64,000 nucleotides of DNA from contig JBJMJD010000087.1 in the NCBI GenBank assembly GCA_045806525.1, positions 1 through 64,000 of the forward strand. The letters run 5' to 3'. Under the pieces are notes generated by a model. It was given only the letters and a program-made list of their open reading frames with translations. It was not told the origin of the DNA and made no database searches. The position numbers and the translations under genes were made by a program. This DNA is from JAICYJ01 sp045806525 (GTDB lineage Bacteria; Actinomycetota; Thermoleophilia; Gaiellales; JAICJC01). Positions 1-9,376 of the stretch are shown one piece after another; the first letter of the stretch is position 1, and each line of letters begins with the position of its first letter.

Positions 1-227
1 CACCATCCGCAACCTGCGCTCAACCCGATGCTGGCCGGTGCGGATCCAAAACCACCCCCGGCGATCGCCTGATCCCGCCGACCTCGGAGCGCGTCGATCA
101 GCCGCGCCCGTACTTGCGCATCAGCGACATCCCGGATGAACCACACGACGCCCGCAACCGCGGAAGGAGCGCGCAAGAGTGCGACCAATCGCGCCAATAG
201 AGCTGAAAGGTCCGTCGCTCCAGTTTG

Positions 228-256
228 TTGCAGGCGCTACGATCGAGGCGTAGACT
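228..256 (+). promoter_or_regulatory. Putative sigma-70-type promoter of the beta-propeller gene
   Basis: TTGCAG at 228-233 and TAGACT at 251-256 are separated by 17 bases. A GGGAGGAGG ribosome site follows at 292-300, just before the ATG at 305. The rest of positions 1-277 shows no convincing coding frame on either strand. Confidence 0.35.
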
Positions 257-304
257 CGGGTCACTGCAGCGGTCGCAGTGTGCCGCCCTTCGGGAGGAGG
301 CGTG

Positions 305-1532
305 ATGCGTGACGGGTTGGCTCAGAACGTGCGTCGTGTGGGTTGGGCGGCTCTCTGCGTCTGTGGATCGCTGTTCGCCGCCGCGGGTACCGCGGCTGCA
401 ACGCCGTCGACGGTGATGATCACTCCGGGCAGCGGTTTTGCGAGCGATTTCTTCCCGTATCTTGGTCGGCCGACCGTTTCCGCCGGTGGTCGGTTCGTCG
501 CGTTTGACTCGGGTCGCTCAGACATCATTGCTGGGGACAGCAACGATGCTTCCGATGTATTCGTGCGTGACATGGCCACCGGTGTGACGGAGCGCGTGAG
601 TGTGTCCAGTGGCGGCGCCCAGGCGAATGGCGACTCAAGCGGCCCGGTGGACATTTCGGCGGGTGGCCGCTTTGTGTTGTTCGCGTCCGATGCGACCAAT
701 CTTGTTCGCAGCGATCAGAATGACTTCGATGATGTGTTCCTGCGTGACCGCGAACTCGGGACGACCACGATCGTGCCGCATATCACGGTGGACGTGGGTG
801 GCACCTGGGTGATGAGCGCGAACGGGCGGTTCTTCGCCGCCGGCCCGCCGGGCCACGACAATACGATCATCCGATACGACCGGCTTACCGGAAAACTGAA
901 GCAAACGCGCGTCGGCAGGGACGAGGCTGGTGTGGTCGACGTCTCCGACAACGGGCGGGCCGTGCTTGTGAACGGCTCATCGGGGCCGCGCGTCTGGAAG
1001 CCGTTGACCGGTGGCCTGGTGCGCTTCGACCAGGCCGTCGGCGGACGGGTCGCCGACCCATTCGCCGGATGCGATCTCCGGCAACGGGCGTTTCGTCATG
1101 TTTGACAGTCGGTCCAGCAATTTGATTCGCCACGACACCAATGGCACGTGGGATGTCTTCGTCCGAAACCTCGCTGCCCATCACACTCGTCGGATCAGCG
1201 TCGGCAACACGGCGGGGCGTCAGGCGAACAGATCATCAGGCGGCCTGGGCTTGTCCGCTGATGGCCGCTACCGGCTGTTCGACTCCAAGGCAACCAACCT
1301 TGTCCCCGGCGACACCAACGGCAAGATCGACATCTTCGTTCGCGACCACCACCTCCACACAACCGTTCGCTGCAGCGTCTCCACAACCGGAGTTCAGGGA
1401 AGCGGCCGGTCATTTGGCGGAGCAATCGCTGAAAACACGCTCTACGCCGCCTTTCTGTCCAGTTCGACCAACCTCACACCGGGCGACACAAACGGCCGAA
1501 TCGACATCTTCGAACGAGGCCCAGGCTGCTAG
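305..1532 (+). pseudogene. Secreted PD40/TolB-like beta-propeller protein, broken by a frameshift
   Basis: The ATG at 305 follows a strong GGAGGAGG site. The first residues form a signal peptide (basic n-region, hydrophobic core, Ala-rich cleavage region near residue 30). The product is a series of repeats with the pattern SADGRYVLFDS followed by TNLVPGDTNG-DIFVRD, typical of PD40/WD40-like propellers in secreted actinobacterial proteins. The first frame stops at 1105. The same repeat pattern continues without loss in the next frame (SGNGRFVMFDS onward) to a stop at 1532. The switch lies between about 1045 and 1075 and corresponds to one inserted base or two lost bases. All repeats on both sides look intact, so the lesion is recent or a sequencing error. 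Function unknown; propellers of this kind usually bind proteins or glycans outside the cell. Confidence 0.7.
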
Positions 1533-1600
1533 CGAAGCGAGGGGAATGATGCGCGGGATCGATTCCCGCCGCCTCCATCATTCGGACTCAACCGAGTTCC

Positions 1601-3037
1601 CTAACAGAATCTTCGCGCTCGTTTGTCGAGACGCCGCCACGCTTTGGGCAACGCCTTGCGTGCCGCCAGCTTCCGGGATTCTTGCTGCTCGATGAGGCTG
1701 TCCACGGCTGCATGGGCCATCGGCCGCTGGAGCTCATGATCGAGGTCGGCCAGCACACGCGCGGCGACGACACCGTCCTGGTGGTCGCCCAGGATGTCCT
1801 GCACCGTCTTGGCGCGTTTGACGTAGCCACGAGCGCCCTTCACGCCGCTGGCGGCTGCAAGCTCGGCTGCGTAGCGGGCGTGCTTCACCGCCTTTCGGAG
1901 CTCGTGCAACTCGGCGGCGCTGGCCGTGTCGGGAGATGCACGGCGGGCACGGCGGCGGGCGCGTCGATGTTCCTTTCGGAGCATCTTTGCGGGTGATTCG
2001 ACAGCGATGATCCGCGGCTCGTCGGTGGCCGCCTGAAGGCGGTTGAGCAGGCTCAGGTACCGGGAGTCTGAGAGCTCAGAGAGCAGCATCGTCTGGGCGC
2101 CGGCACGCCGGTCGCGAAGCAGGTCGGAGATGTCGGTCGCGCCCGCCCGCTCGCGGTCCTCGAGGGCGGCCGACCGTTGCTCCACGTCGGCCACCAGCAC
2201 GTCGAGGTCTCGCACCCGCCCGAGCGCCTCACCGGCCGGCTTGAGGGCATCTCGCAGGCCGTCCGCCCATTGGCGGTCGAGCATCGGCCGGCCCGCGCGC
2301 AGCAACGCCCGCAGCCGGCGCACGGCAACCCGGTGGTCGTGCAGCTGCTCCGCGTCGCCAAGCCGCGTGCCCGGGTCGTGGCGAAGGATCTCGTAATACT
2401 GGTCGCGAAGCGCCGCCGCCAACTGCTCGTCGCTGCGCTTCCTTGGCATCGCGGCTGCTCTGCGAGCCGGCACGTCCAGCGCCTGCAGCACCTTCGGCCG
2501 GCCATCTGGATCGACCGCGCCAACGTTCCGAAGCTCCGACTCCAGCCACTTCAGATCAGCTCGGTTGCCCTCGACCAGCTCCACCTCCAACTCCTCGAAG
2601 AGATCGACCACCTCTCCGTCCTCGCGCACCTCGACCGTGTCGTGGAGGACCATCGCCACGTCCGTGCCGTCTCGCTCGACCATCACTCCCGCGCGCTCCT
2701 GCCGAAGCGTCGCGACCGCCACCAGCGGGGCGCCGCGCGTGTGCGCCAGCAGCAGCTGCTCGAGCTCGCGCGGCACCCGAACATCTGGCGCATCCCACTC
2801 CAGCTCCAGGCGGTCGTCGCCGCACGGCAGCTTCAGCTGCCAGGCGCCCGGGCCGTCGCCGTCCGCGCTCTCGACCCGTCGCCGCAACGTGATCGACGAC
2901 CCGGCCAGCCGCAGCTGCTCGGTATCGAAGTACGTCGACCAGAGCGTCCGCGCGGGAAGCTCACGTCCGGGCAACGGGATCCCCGGAAACTCGTCTCCGG
3001 CTTGCAGCTTGATCTCCTGCTCCAGCGCGGCATCCAC
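1601..3037 (-). CDS. CYTH and CHAD domain-containing protein
   Basis: A 478-residue protein with two domains. The N-terminal CYTH domain (about 1-195) carries the ExExK signature at residues 6-10 (EQEIK), followed by STYFDT and ITLRRR strands and the FEELEVEL strand near 148-154, all expected for a triphosphate tunnel fold. The C-terminal CHAD domain (about 205-470) is helical and rich in Arg and His, with LHDHRVAVRRLRALLR at 232, LHELRKAVKHARYAAEL and LGDHQDG. CHAD domains bind polyphosphate and the CYTH fold handles triphosphate or polyphosphate, so a polyphosphate-associated role is likely. It is chosen to start at GTG 3037. The SD is weak. It is convergent with the propeller gene and stands apart from the polyphosphate kinase at 12942. 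Confidence 0.85.
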   Translation of the reverse strand: MDAALEQEIKLQAGDEFPGIPLPGRELPARTLWSTYFDTEQLRLAGSSITLRRRVESADGDGPGAWQLKLPCGDDRLELEWDAPDVRVPRELEQLLLAHTRGAPLVAVATLRQERAGVMVERDGTDVAMVLHDTVEVREDGEVVDLFEELEVELVEGNRADLKWLESELRNVGAVDPDGRPKVLQALDVPARRAAAMPRKRSDEQLAAALRDQYYEILRHDPGTRLGDAEQLHDHRVAVRRLRALLRAGRPMLDRQWADGLRDALKPAGEALGRVRDLDVLVADVEQRSAALEDRERAGATDISDLLRDRRAGAQTMLLSELSDSRYLSLLNRLQAATDEPRIIAVESPAKMLRKEHRRARRRARRASPDTASAAELHELRKAVKHARYAAELAAASGVKGARGYVKRAKTVQDILGDHQDGVVAARVLADLDHELQRPMAHAAVDSLIEQQESRKLAARKALPKAWRRLDKRARRFC

Positions 3038-3090
3038 GACTGCTCACGTTCCCGGCTGATCGTGGCGTCAAACACGCCGGACCGCTCTGC

Positions 3091-4647
3091 TCAGGCTCGG
3101 GCGACGGTCGTTGGGTCTGGCGCGGGATCGCTGCTTGCCGGTGGGGACGCAGCCCAAAAATCGGAGCGCCGCACGAGGCCAGCGCAGAGCGCGCCGACGA
3201 GCACCGTGGCCGCGCCGATCAGCAGGATCGTGTTCATCCCCGAAACGAAGGCCCGGTGGGATGCCGTCTCGATCGCGGGGTTGTGGGGACTGAGCGCTGC
3301 GGCTGCACGGGTGCCGCCCGACGCGATCGTCTTGGCCAGGGTCGAGGCCGGCACGCCAAGGCCTCCGCGCGGCGCCAGATCGCTGGTCAGCTGGTGTTCG
3401 AACACCGCGCCCAAAGCGGCGACACCCGTGGCCAGCCCGCCGATCCGGAAGGTGTTGCTGATACCCGAGGCCATGCCGCTGCGCTGGGGCTCCACCACGC
3501 CCAGTCCGATCTTGGCGATCGCGGGGTTGACGATGCCGATGCCAAAGCCGGTGAGCAACAGGCCGGGGATCAGATGCGTCCAGGTCGACCCGGTTGAAAG
3601 ATTCGCCATCGAGGCGATCCCGACACTGGTCACCAGCATGCCGAACCCGAGCACCGCACCGGGCGGGAACCGCTCGACGACCGAGCGGGTCGCGAGCGGC
3701 ACGATAAAGAGCAGGACGGTTGAGGGGAGAAGTCGCACGCCTCCTGCCAGGGGCGAGTACCCCAGATCGTTCTGCAGGTACAGCGTGATGTACGGGTACA
3801 TGGCAAACATGCCCGCGCCGATCGCAAACGTCGCCAGCGACACCCCCACGAACCCGCGTTTCCGGAAGAGGGACAGGTCGAACATCGGCCGCTCCTGGCG
3901 AAGCTCCGCCACGATGAACGCGATCGCCAGCAGCGCGGAGCCCCCGAACAGCGCGAGGATGGTCGTGCTGCCCCAGCCGTCGTCGTTCCCGCGCAAGAGC
4001 GCCAAGACCATCAGGAACAGCGCTCCCGCGAAGGTCACCAGGCCGGCGATGTCCAGGCGCTTGGCATCCGGGTCGCCGACGTTGACCATCTTGGCCGCCG
4101 CCAGCGCGACGGTGGCGATACCGATCGGCACGTTCACGAAGAAGATCCACCGCCAGCCCAGAGTGTCGGTAAGCAAGCCCCCGACCAGTGGCCCCGTGGC
4201 CACCGCCGCGCCGACGGTCGACCCCCATGCGGCGATCGCACGTCCGCGGTCAGGGCCGTGGTAGGACTGCCCGATCAGGGCCAGGCCGGTGGCGAACATC
4301 GCACCCCCGCCCAGACCCTGGACGGCGCGCGACCAGATCAGGACGTCCGTCGTCGGTGCCAGCCCGCACGCAAACGACGCCCCGGTGAACACCACCAGGC
4401 CGACGATGAACACCCGCTTTCGTCCGAACCTGTCGGCCAGTGCGCCGCAGGTCAGAATCACGCTGGCCAGCGACAGCGCATAGGCATCGATCACCCACTG
4501 GAGATCGGTAAAGCCCGAGTGCAGATCCCGCTGGATCGTCGGCAGCGCCACCTGCACCACGGTCACGTCGACGAGCAGCATGAACGTCGCTGCGCACAGC
4601 GCAACCAGCGTCCACCATCGCCACCCGCTGGAGTCAGCCGAGCTCAT
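3091..4647 (-). CDS. MFS transporter, DHA2 (EmrB/QacA-like) family
   Basis: A 518-residue integral membrane protein with about 14 hydrophobic segments, the number typical of the DHA2 drug:H+ antiporter branch. Visible family motifs include LADRFGRKRVF in the loop after TM2 (motif A) and TM-region patterns such as GLGGGAMFATGLALI and GSTVGAAVATGPLVGG (motif C-like, in TM5). It should export small hydrophobic molecules using the proton gradient; the substrate cannot be read from sequence. The start ATG at 4647 sits six bases after a TACCGT box, so the message is probably leaderless. It is divergent from the P450 at 4749, sharing a 100 bp promoter region, and the two may act on related compounds. 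Confidence 0.88.
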   Translation of the reverse strand: MSSADSSGWRWWTLVALCAATFMLLVDVTVVQVALPTIQRDLHSGFTDLQWVIDAYALSLASVILTCGALADRFGRKRVFIVGLVVFTGASFACGLAPTTDVLIWSRAVQGLGGGAMFATGLALIGQSYHGPDRGRAIAAWGSTVGAAVATGPLVGGLLTDTLGWRWIFFVNVPIGIATVALAAAKMVNVGDPDAKRLDIAGLVTFAGALFLMVLALLRGNDDGWGSTTILALFGGSALLAIAFIVAELRQERPMFDLSLFRKRGFVGVSLATFAIGAGMFAMYPYITLYLQNDLGYSPLAGGVRLLPSTVLLFIVPLATRSVVERFPPGAVLGFGMLVTSVGIASMANLSTGSTWTHLIPGLLLTGFGIGIVNPAIAKIGLGVVEPQRSGMASGISNTFRIGGLATGVAALGAVFEHQLTSDLAPRGGLGVPASTLAKTIASGGTRAAAALSPHNPAIETASHRAFVSGMNTILLIGAATVLVGALCAGLVRRSDFWAASPPASSDPAPDPTTVARA

Positions 4648-4653
4648 ACCTGC

Positions 4654-4659
4654 ACGGTA
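4654..4659 (-). promoter_or_regulatory. -10 box TACCGT of the MFS gene (leaderless type)
   Basis: On the minus strand TACCGT is followed by exactly six bases and then the ATG at 4647. This is the TANNNT-N6-start pattern seen at many genes here. Confidence 0.45.
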
Positions 4660-4736
4660 GCCATCGACGCGCGGTTCGCAACGGCAGGCCGGCCGCTCAT
4701 GCTTGCTGAAGCACGTCGGCCGGCGCGCTGCGGCCG

Positions 4737-4742
4737 TAGACT
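4737..4742 (+). promoter_or_regulatory. -10 box TAGACT of the P450 gene (leaderless type)
   Basis: TAGACT, then six bases, then GTG at 4749. There is no ribosome site in between, so transcription probably starts at or next to the start codon. Confidence 0.5.
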
Positions 4743-4748
4743 GCTCGC

Positions 4749-6119
4749 GTGGCGGTGGTTTCCCAGTCCGAGGGCGTTCGTGGCGGCCCGGCGGCCGGTT
4801 GGCGCAACGCCGCCGCCTATCTGCGAGACCCGCTGCCGTACCTGGAGGGCGTTGCCAGGACGGGCGGCCCGGTCGCGAGCGTGCCGTTTCCGGGCGGCCA
4901 CAGCTTCCACTTCGTCAGCGATCCTGACCTGATCCGCCGCGTCCTGGTCGACGAGCATGCGTCGTTCGTGAAGGGCCGCGCGCTGCGCGCAGCGCGGCGC
5001 CTGCTCGGCGACGGGCTGCTCACCAGCGAGGGCGCCGAGCACCTGCGCCGGCGGCGGATGATCCAGCCGGTGTTCCGACGGGCCGTGATCGAGGCGTACG
5101 GCGCCGAGATGGTGGCGGCCGCGGAGCGTACGTCAGCTCGCTGGCGCGACGGCATGGAGCTCGACGTCGACGTGGCGATGACCGACCTCGCACTCGACAT
5201 CGTCGGAAGGACGATCTTCAACGCCGACGTTGAGTCGGAGGCGACGGAGATCCGCGATGTGCTGGAAGCCGGGATGCGCGTGTTCCACCGCTTTCTGCTG
5301 CCGGGTGGCGAGCTGCTCTGGCACCTGCCGCTGCCGGCGACACGCGGATTCAACAGCGCACGCGATGACTTCGACCGGATGATGCTGGCGCTGATCAGGA
5401 GCCGGAATCGGGCCGCACAGGATCCGCCGGACCTGATCGACCACCTGATCTCGCTCGAGGACGACGGCGGCAGCGGTCGGCTGTCCGAGACCGAGATCCG
5501 GGACGAGGCGGTGACGCTGCTGCTGGCCGGTCATGAGACGACCGCGCGGGCGCTGACGTGGACGTGGCACCTGCTGACGCTGTATCCCGACGTGGCAACC
5601 AGGCTGCGTGGCGAGCTGGCAGAGGTGCTCGGCGGCCGTTCCCCGACCGCCGCCGATTACGCCCGACTTCCCTACACCCGGGCGGTGTTCTGTGAGTCGC
5701 TGCGGCTCTACCCACCGGTGTGGGCGCTGGCTCGGATTGCCGTCCGCGAGGTACATCTCGGCCACCTGGTCGTTCCGGATGGCGGCACCGTGATCATGAG
5801 CCAGTGGGTGATGCAGCGAAACCCGGAGCTCTTCGAGCACGCTCTGGCCTTCCGGCCCGAGCGGTGGCTCGGCGGAGCGGAGCCGCATCCGGGAGCGTAC
5901 TTCCCGTTCGGCGGTGGCCCGCGCCTGTGCATCGGGGAGCGCTTCGCCATGCTCGAGGGTGTGCTGGTGCTCGCGACGCTGGCCCAGCGCTGGGAGGTGG
6001 AGGCTCAGGACGCCAACCCGCGGATCGACGCGCGGTTCACGCTGCGGCCTCGAGGCGGGCTGCGCGTGCTGATTCGAGCGCCCGCTGACGTTGGCGCCGC
6101 GTTCACGCCGGTGGACTGA
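4749..6119 (+). CDS. Cytochrome P450
   Basis: A 456-residue soluble bacterial P450. Landmarks: the I-helix oxygen-binding motif AGHETT near residues 259-264, the K-helix ExxR in ESLRLYPPVWALAR, and the haem loop FPFGGGPRLCIGERFA with the haem-ligating Cys394. The AGHETTARALTWTWHLL and PPVW features resemble fatty-acid-hydroxylase-like (CYP4/CYP102-type) bacterial P450s rather than the camphor type; substrate unknown. GTG 4749 is supported by the leaderless -10 box. No ferredoxin or reductase gene lies beside it. Its 3' end overlaps the convergent LLM oxidoreductase gene by 17 bases. The divergent MFS exporter may move the product. Confidence 0.93.
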   Translation: MAVVSQSEGVRGGPAAGWRNAAAYLRDPLPYLEGVARTGGPVASVPFPGGHSFHFVSDPDLIRRVLVDEHASFVKGRALRAARRLLGDGLLTSEGAEHLRRRRMIQPVFRRAVIEAYGAEMVAAAERTSARWRDGMELDVDVAMTDLALDIVGRTIFNADVESEATEIRDVLEAGMRVFHRFLLPGGELLWHLPLPATRGFNSARDDFDRMMLALIRSRNRAAQDPPDLIDHLISLEDDGGSGRLSETEIRDEAVTLLLAGHETTARALTWTWHLLTLYPDVATRLRGELAEVLGGRSPTAADYARLPYTRAVFCESLRLYPPVWALARIAVREVHLGHLVVPDGGTVIMSQWVMQRNPELFEHALAFRPERWLGGAEPHPGAYFPFGGGPRLCIGERFAMLEGVLVLATLAQRWEVEAQDANPRIDARFTLRPRGGLRVLIRAPADVGAAFTPVD

Positions 6120-6975
6120 CCTCCGCCGGCGGCCGCAAGCTTCCACGCTCGACGGCCGCGACCATACTGTGGCGATCTCCCGGCGGGACCCACTCGATCC
6201 ACCAGTCGGCACCCGCCGCGGCCACCGCTCCGATGTGGTCGCGCTCGGCCTCCCAGTCGTCGCGGCGCCCGCTTCCGCCGACGGCGATCGTAAACGGGCG
6301 ATCGCCGGCGGCGCTGCGGAGCGCGGCCACGTCGTCGGGAGACATGTCCTGCCATGGGCCGCCGTGGGTTTCCTTGTACAGGCAGGAGCCACCCCAGCGC
6401 AGCGCCCGGCGGGTCGGGCGCGGGTTCGGGTAGCCGCCGCCGATCCAGATCGGTATCCGCGGCTCCTGCACCGGCCGCGGCAGGAACGTCACATCGTCGA
6501 CCTGGAAGTGCTTGCCGCGAAAGCTGAACGGCCCGCCGGTCCAGAGCCCGGCGACGATCTCGAGCCCCTCGTCCAGCATCTCGCCGCGCCTCCGCGCGTC
6601 CGGCTCCTCACCAAATGACACGTAGCTGGGATCGGCGGTGATCGCCTCGCCGGTGTCGCCCAGTCCGACACCAAGCACCATGCGCCCGCCCGAGAGCTGG
6701 TCGACCGCCGCCGCCTCGCGGGCGACGTTCCAGGGCCGGCGCCGCGTCAACGGCGTCACCTCCGTGCCCAGCCGCATTCGCCGGGTGCGCACCGCCACGG
6801 CCGCGAGCACCGCCCACACGTTGCACGTCGGCGTCGCGCGATCGCCCCCGTAGCAGACGTAGTCCTCGAGGAACAGGCCGTCCCACCCGGCGGCCTCCGC
6901 CCGCTCCGCCAGGTCGACGAGGAAGCGCGGGTCACCACACTCCCCTCCGGTCGGCAGTGACAGCCCGTACTGCAC
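6103..6975 (-). CDS. LLM-class flavin-dependent oxidoreductase
   Basis: A 290-residue TIM-barrel enzyme of the bacterial luciferase-like family. It starts QYGLSLPTGGECGDPRFLVDLA and contains AEAAGWDGLFLEDYV, VAVRTRRMRLGTEVTPL, GGRMVLGVGLGDTGEA and PIWIGGGYPNPRPTRRALRWG, the usual order for this family. Family members use FMN or F420; the cofactor cannot be decided from what I see, though F420 enzymes are common in actinobacteria. The start is GTG 6975. The next gene upstream ends at 6979, so the two are very likely co-transcribed from the 7677 side. The 3' ends of this gene and the P450 overlap tail to tail. Confidence 0.88.
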   Translation of the reverse strand: MQYGLSLPTGGECGDPRFLVDLAERAEAAGWDGLFLEDYVCYGGDRATPTCNVWAVLAAVAVRTRRMRLGTEVTPLTRRRPWNVAREAAAVDQLSGGRMVLGVGLGDTGEAITADPSYVSFGEEPDARRRGEMLDEGLEIVAGLWTGGPFSFRGKHFQVDDVTFLPRPVQEPRIPIWIGGGYPNPRPTRRALRWGGSCLYKETHGGPWQDMSPDDVAALRSAAGDRPFTIAVGGSGRRDDWEAERDHIGAVAAAGADWWIEWVPPGDRHSMVAAVERGSLRPPAEVSPPA

Positions 6976-6978
6976 GGC

Positions 6979-7677
6979 TCAGCTCGCCTCTGTTCGTGCT
7001 GAGGCGACGGCTGCGCGCGCCACGCCGTCGGCGTGCCGGTGCTCGTGTCGGTGGTCCAGCCACGAGTCCTGGGCCGAGTAGGTCGCCAGCGCCAGGATCA
7101 CCCCGGCCAGCAGAGCGCCGAGCAGTGCCGCCCGGCGGCCGCCGTCTCCCGCCACCCCGTCCGCGTGAGGGCGCCAGTCCGCCGGCCCGTCTCGCAGCAC
7201 CCGGGTCAGGTAGGCGAGGATGTGAATCGCGATCAGCACCCCCCAGACCGCGAAGCTGATCGCGTGCAGCTGGAGCAGGGGCCCGCCGCCGTGCCCGACG
7301 ATGATCAGGGCGACGCCGCTCCCGAACAGCGTCAGCGTCGATACGACCAGCACCGGCGCGATCAGCCGCAAGGGCAGCCGGGGAGGCCCCGCCAGCCGGT
7401 ATGGCCTGCTGTTCGTGTAGTAGCGGACGAACCGCCAGCCGGTGCTCGTGAGCTTGAGGCCGACGGGCGGGATCAGGAGCAGCCCCAGGAAGATGTGCTC
7501 GGGTAGATACGAGGACAGCACCAGCGCTGTCAGCGTCTCGATTCCGAGCAGGACGAGCAGCACCAGCCCGACGGATGCCGTCAGCCGCTCGTTCCCCGGC
7601 GGCCCCCATGCGCGAGTCTGCGCGGCCCAGCGCTGCCACCTCGCTTGGGTGTCTGTGGGGGCCGGGGTGTCGTTCAT
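6979..7677 (-). CDS. Membrane protein with cytochrome b-like histidines
   Basis: A 232-residue protein with about five hydrophobic segments: VGLVLLVLLGIETLTALVL, an HIFLGLLLIPPVGL segment, APVLVVSTLTLFGSGVALII, a LHAISFAVWGVLIAIHILAYL segment and LLGALLAGVILALATY. His residues at helix positions (PEHIFLG, LQLHAISF, AIHILAY) look like b-haem ligands, as in small b-type cytochromes and ferric-reductase-like or DUF4405 proteins. That is a resemblance, not a firm assignment. The C-terminus is His-rich (DHRHEHRHADG) and could bind metal. Starts at ATG 7677 and is followed after three bases by the LLM oxidoreductase, so a redox link between the two is possible. Confidence 0.7.
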   Translation of the reverse strand: MNDTPAPTDTQARWQRWAAQTRAWGPPGNERLTASVGLVLLVLLGIETLTALVLSSYLPEHIFLGLLLIPPVGLKLTSTGWRFVRYYTNSRPYRLAGPPRLPLRLIAPVLVVSTLTLFGSGVALIIVGHGGGPLLQLHAISFAVWGVLIAIHILAYLTRVLRDGPADWRPHADGVAGDGGRRAALLGALLAGVILALATYSAQDSWLDHRHEHRHADGVARAAVASARTEAS

Positions 7678-7767
7678 CCGTCGGCGACGCTCTCGGTCAG
7701 GTTGGACGCATCGGGCAGCTGCGGGCCTTCCGCGAACGCTAGCATCGCAGCGGTTGCGTGTACGTCC

Positions 7768-9084
7768 TCAGACGGGCTCGCCTCTCGCAGCCGGAGGCAC
7801 CGCGTCGGTGGCATGACCGCGCGGCCGGGTCATCTCGGTGGCAGCGCTCTCCATCGCCGGGCGCCTGTCGTGAGGATGGGACTCGTACCAGGTCGCGTAG
7901 CGGGCGGCCAGCGGGCCGGCCGTGAGGCCGTGCGCGAGCACGGAGAGCCCGACGGTCAGATAGACGGCGAGCACGATCAGGTGCTCGTGCGGCAGCCGTG
8001 ACTCCTCGACCACGATCACGGCGAAGACGATCGATGCCAGGCCGCGAGGACCGAACCAGCCGAGGAAGCCCAGCGTGGGACGACCCGCGTGCGTGCCCCA
8101 CATCGCGATCGCGACGGGGATCATGCGCACCAGCGTCAGACTGAGCACGGCGTACAGGATCAGCTGCCAGCTCAACGCGGTGAGCGTGGGGCCGAGCAGG
8201 ACCGCGCCGAAGATGATGAAGGTGACACCGTTCAGGACGTCGCCCACCTCGTCGGTCAGCCGATTCAGCCCCTCCGGGTCGCGTCCCAGCGCCAGCCGGA
8301 ATACGACGCCGGCCACGAACGCCGCGATGAAGCCCGACCCACCAAGCGCGCTGGCGATCCCGTAGGCAAGGCCCGCGCCGGCTGCCGGGATCACGGGATA
8401 CCAGCGGCCGGCGATCAGGCCCCGCCCGCCTGCAGCGCGGATGATCACCGCGATCGCGACGCCGGCTATGACTCCCCCGGCCACCCCGTAGCCGATCTCT
8501 TCGACCAGCAGCCTGACGGCGCCGCGGCCTCCGGAGATGTCGGACTCCAGGTCGGCCAGGGCGACGGCGGCGAACAGCAACGGCACGCAGATGCCGTCGT
8601 TGAGTCCGCTCTCGACGTTCAGCCCCTGGCGGATTCGTTGCGGGACGCGCGGCTCGGTGACGACCGCCTGCCCCAGCGCAGCGTCGGTCGGCGCCAGCAC
8701 GATGCCCAGGATCAGAGCCTCGGCTGCGGTGAGCTGGCCGAACAGGACGGCTGCCGCGACGGCGCCCAGCAGGATCGTCAGTGGCAGTCCGACCGCCAGC
8801 AGCCGTAGCGGCACCCCCACCGCGCGGCGCAGATGGCTGAGATCGACGCGCGAGGCGTCGCTGAACAGGACCAGCGCCAATGTCGCCTCCGCCAGGGTGC
8901 GCACCACCGAGTCCGTGGTGGCAAGGTCGATACCGTCGAGTGCCTTTGGCCCGACCAATAACCCGAACCCGACGAACAGGATGGCCGGCGTGATCGGCGT
9001 TCCCACCAACCTCCCCGAGACGGCGGCAACACCGAGCAGCGCCAGCGACACCATGACCAATGCCCACTCCATCCGGGACATCAT
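7768..9084 (-). CDS. Cation:proton antiporter (Na+/H+ exchanger, CPA family)
   Basis: About 438 residues with 12 or more hydrophobic helices. The core reads APTDAALGQAVV, then VESGLNDGICVPLLF (the family's Asn-Asp pair in the ion-binding helix), and later GWFGPRGLASIVFAVIV, which matches the conserved G-x-RG helix of CPA1-type NhaP antiporters. It should exchange Na+ or K+ for H+ across the cytoplasmic membrane. Start choice: ATG 9084 has a weak GGGA site upstream. An in-frame TTG at 9117 would add eleven poorly conserved residues, and another ATG at 9072 lies just inside. It is downstream of, and on the same strand as, the DUF3618/DUF1469 pair, 94 bases away. Confidence 0.88.
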   Translation of the reverse strand: MMSRMEWALVMVSLALLGVAAVSGRLVGTPITPAILFVGFGLLVGPKALDGIDLATTDSVVRTLAEATLALVLFSDASRVDLSHLRRAVGVPLRLLAVGLPLTILLGAVAAAVLFGQLTAAEALILGIVLAPTDAALGQAVVTEPRVPQRIRQGLNVESGLNDGICVPLLFAAVALADLESDISGGRGAVRLLVEEIGYGVAGGVIAGVAIAVIIRAAGGRGLIAGRWYPVIPAAGAGLAYGIASALGGSGFIAAFVAGVVFRLALGRDPEGLNRLTDEVGDVLNGVTFIIFGAVLLGPTLTALSWQLILYAVLSLTLVRMIPVAIAMWGTHAGRPTLGFLGWFGPRGLASIVFAVIVVEESRLPHEHLIVLAVYLTVGLSVLAHGLTAGPLAARYATWYESHPHDRRPAMESAATEMTRPRGHATDAVPPAARGEPV

Positions 9085-9178
9085 GGCGGTTCCCGCGCGG
9101 CTGCGGGATGGCTCCAAGCGCAGCCCATCCTCACCGAGCGCGATCGCCGACCGGCCGGGCCGGCAGAACCGCGCCGTG

Positions 9179-9376
9179 CTAGCGCAGCCTCCAGAGCAGC
9201 TTTGCCGCGCGGCTCGGGGCCTTGGTACGCGAGAGGACGGTGACGGCGACCAGCGCAGCGGCGGCGATCGGAATCACGACCTTTGCCTCCCTGCGCAGCT
9301 CGGCCACGTCGTCGGCCAACCGTTGCCGCTCGGCCGCGATCTCCAAGCGGATCTGCTCCGCGCTGCGTTCAGGCAT
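9179..9376 (-). CDS. DUF3618 domain-containing small protein
   Basis: A 65-residue protein. Residues 1-35 form a charged amphipathic helix (EQIRLEIAAERQRLADDVAELRREA split over the helix), then one membrane span (VIPIAAAALVAVTVL) and a basic tail. This is the layout of DUF3618 proteins, which are nearly always next to DUF1469/holin-X-like proteins as here. The start ATG 9376 overlaps the upstream DUF1469 gene by eight bases, so the two are translationally coupled. Function unknown; probably a membrane-associated envelope protein. Confidence 0.8.
   Translation of the reverse strand: MPERSAEQIRLEIAAERQRLADDVAELRREAKVVIPIAAAALVAVTVLSRTKAPSRAAKLLWRLR

Noticed and set aside
2177..4264. Long plus-strand frame opposite the CYTH-CHAD and MFS genes
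   Set aside because: Low-complexity translation, spans two real genes and the gap between them. The same applies to 10277-11911 and 16512-18551 on the minus strand.
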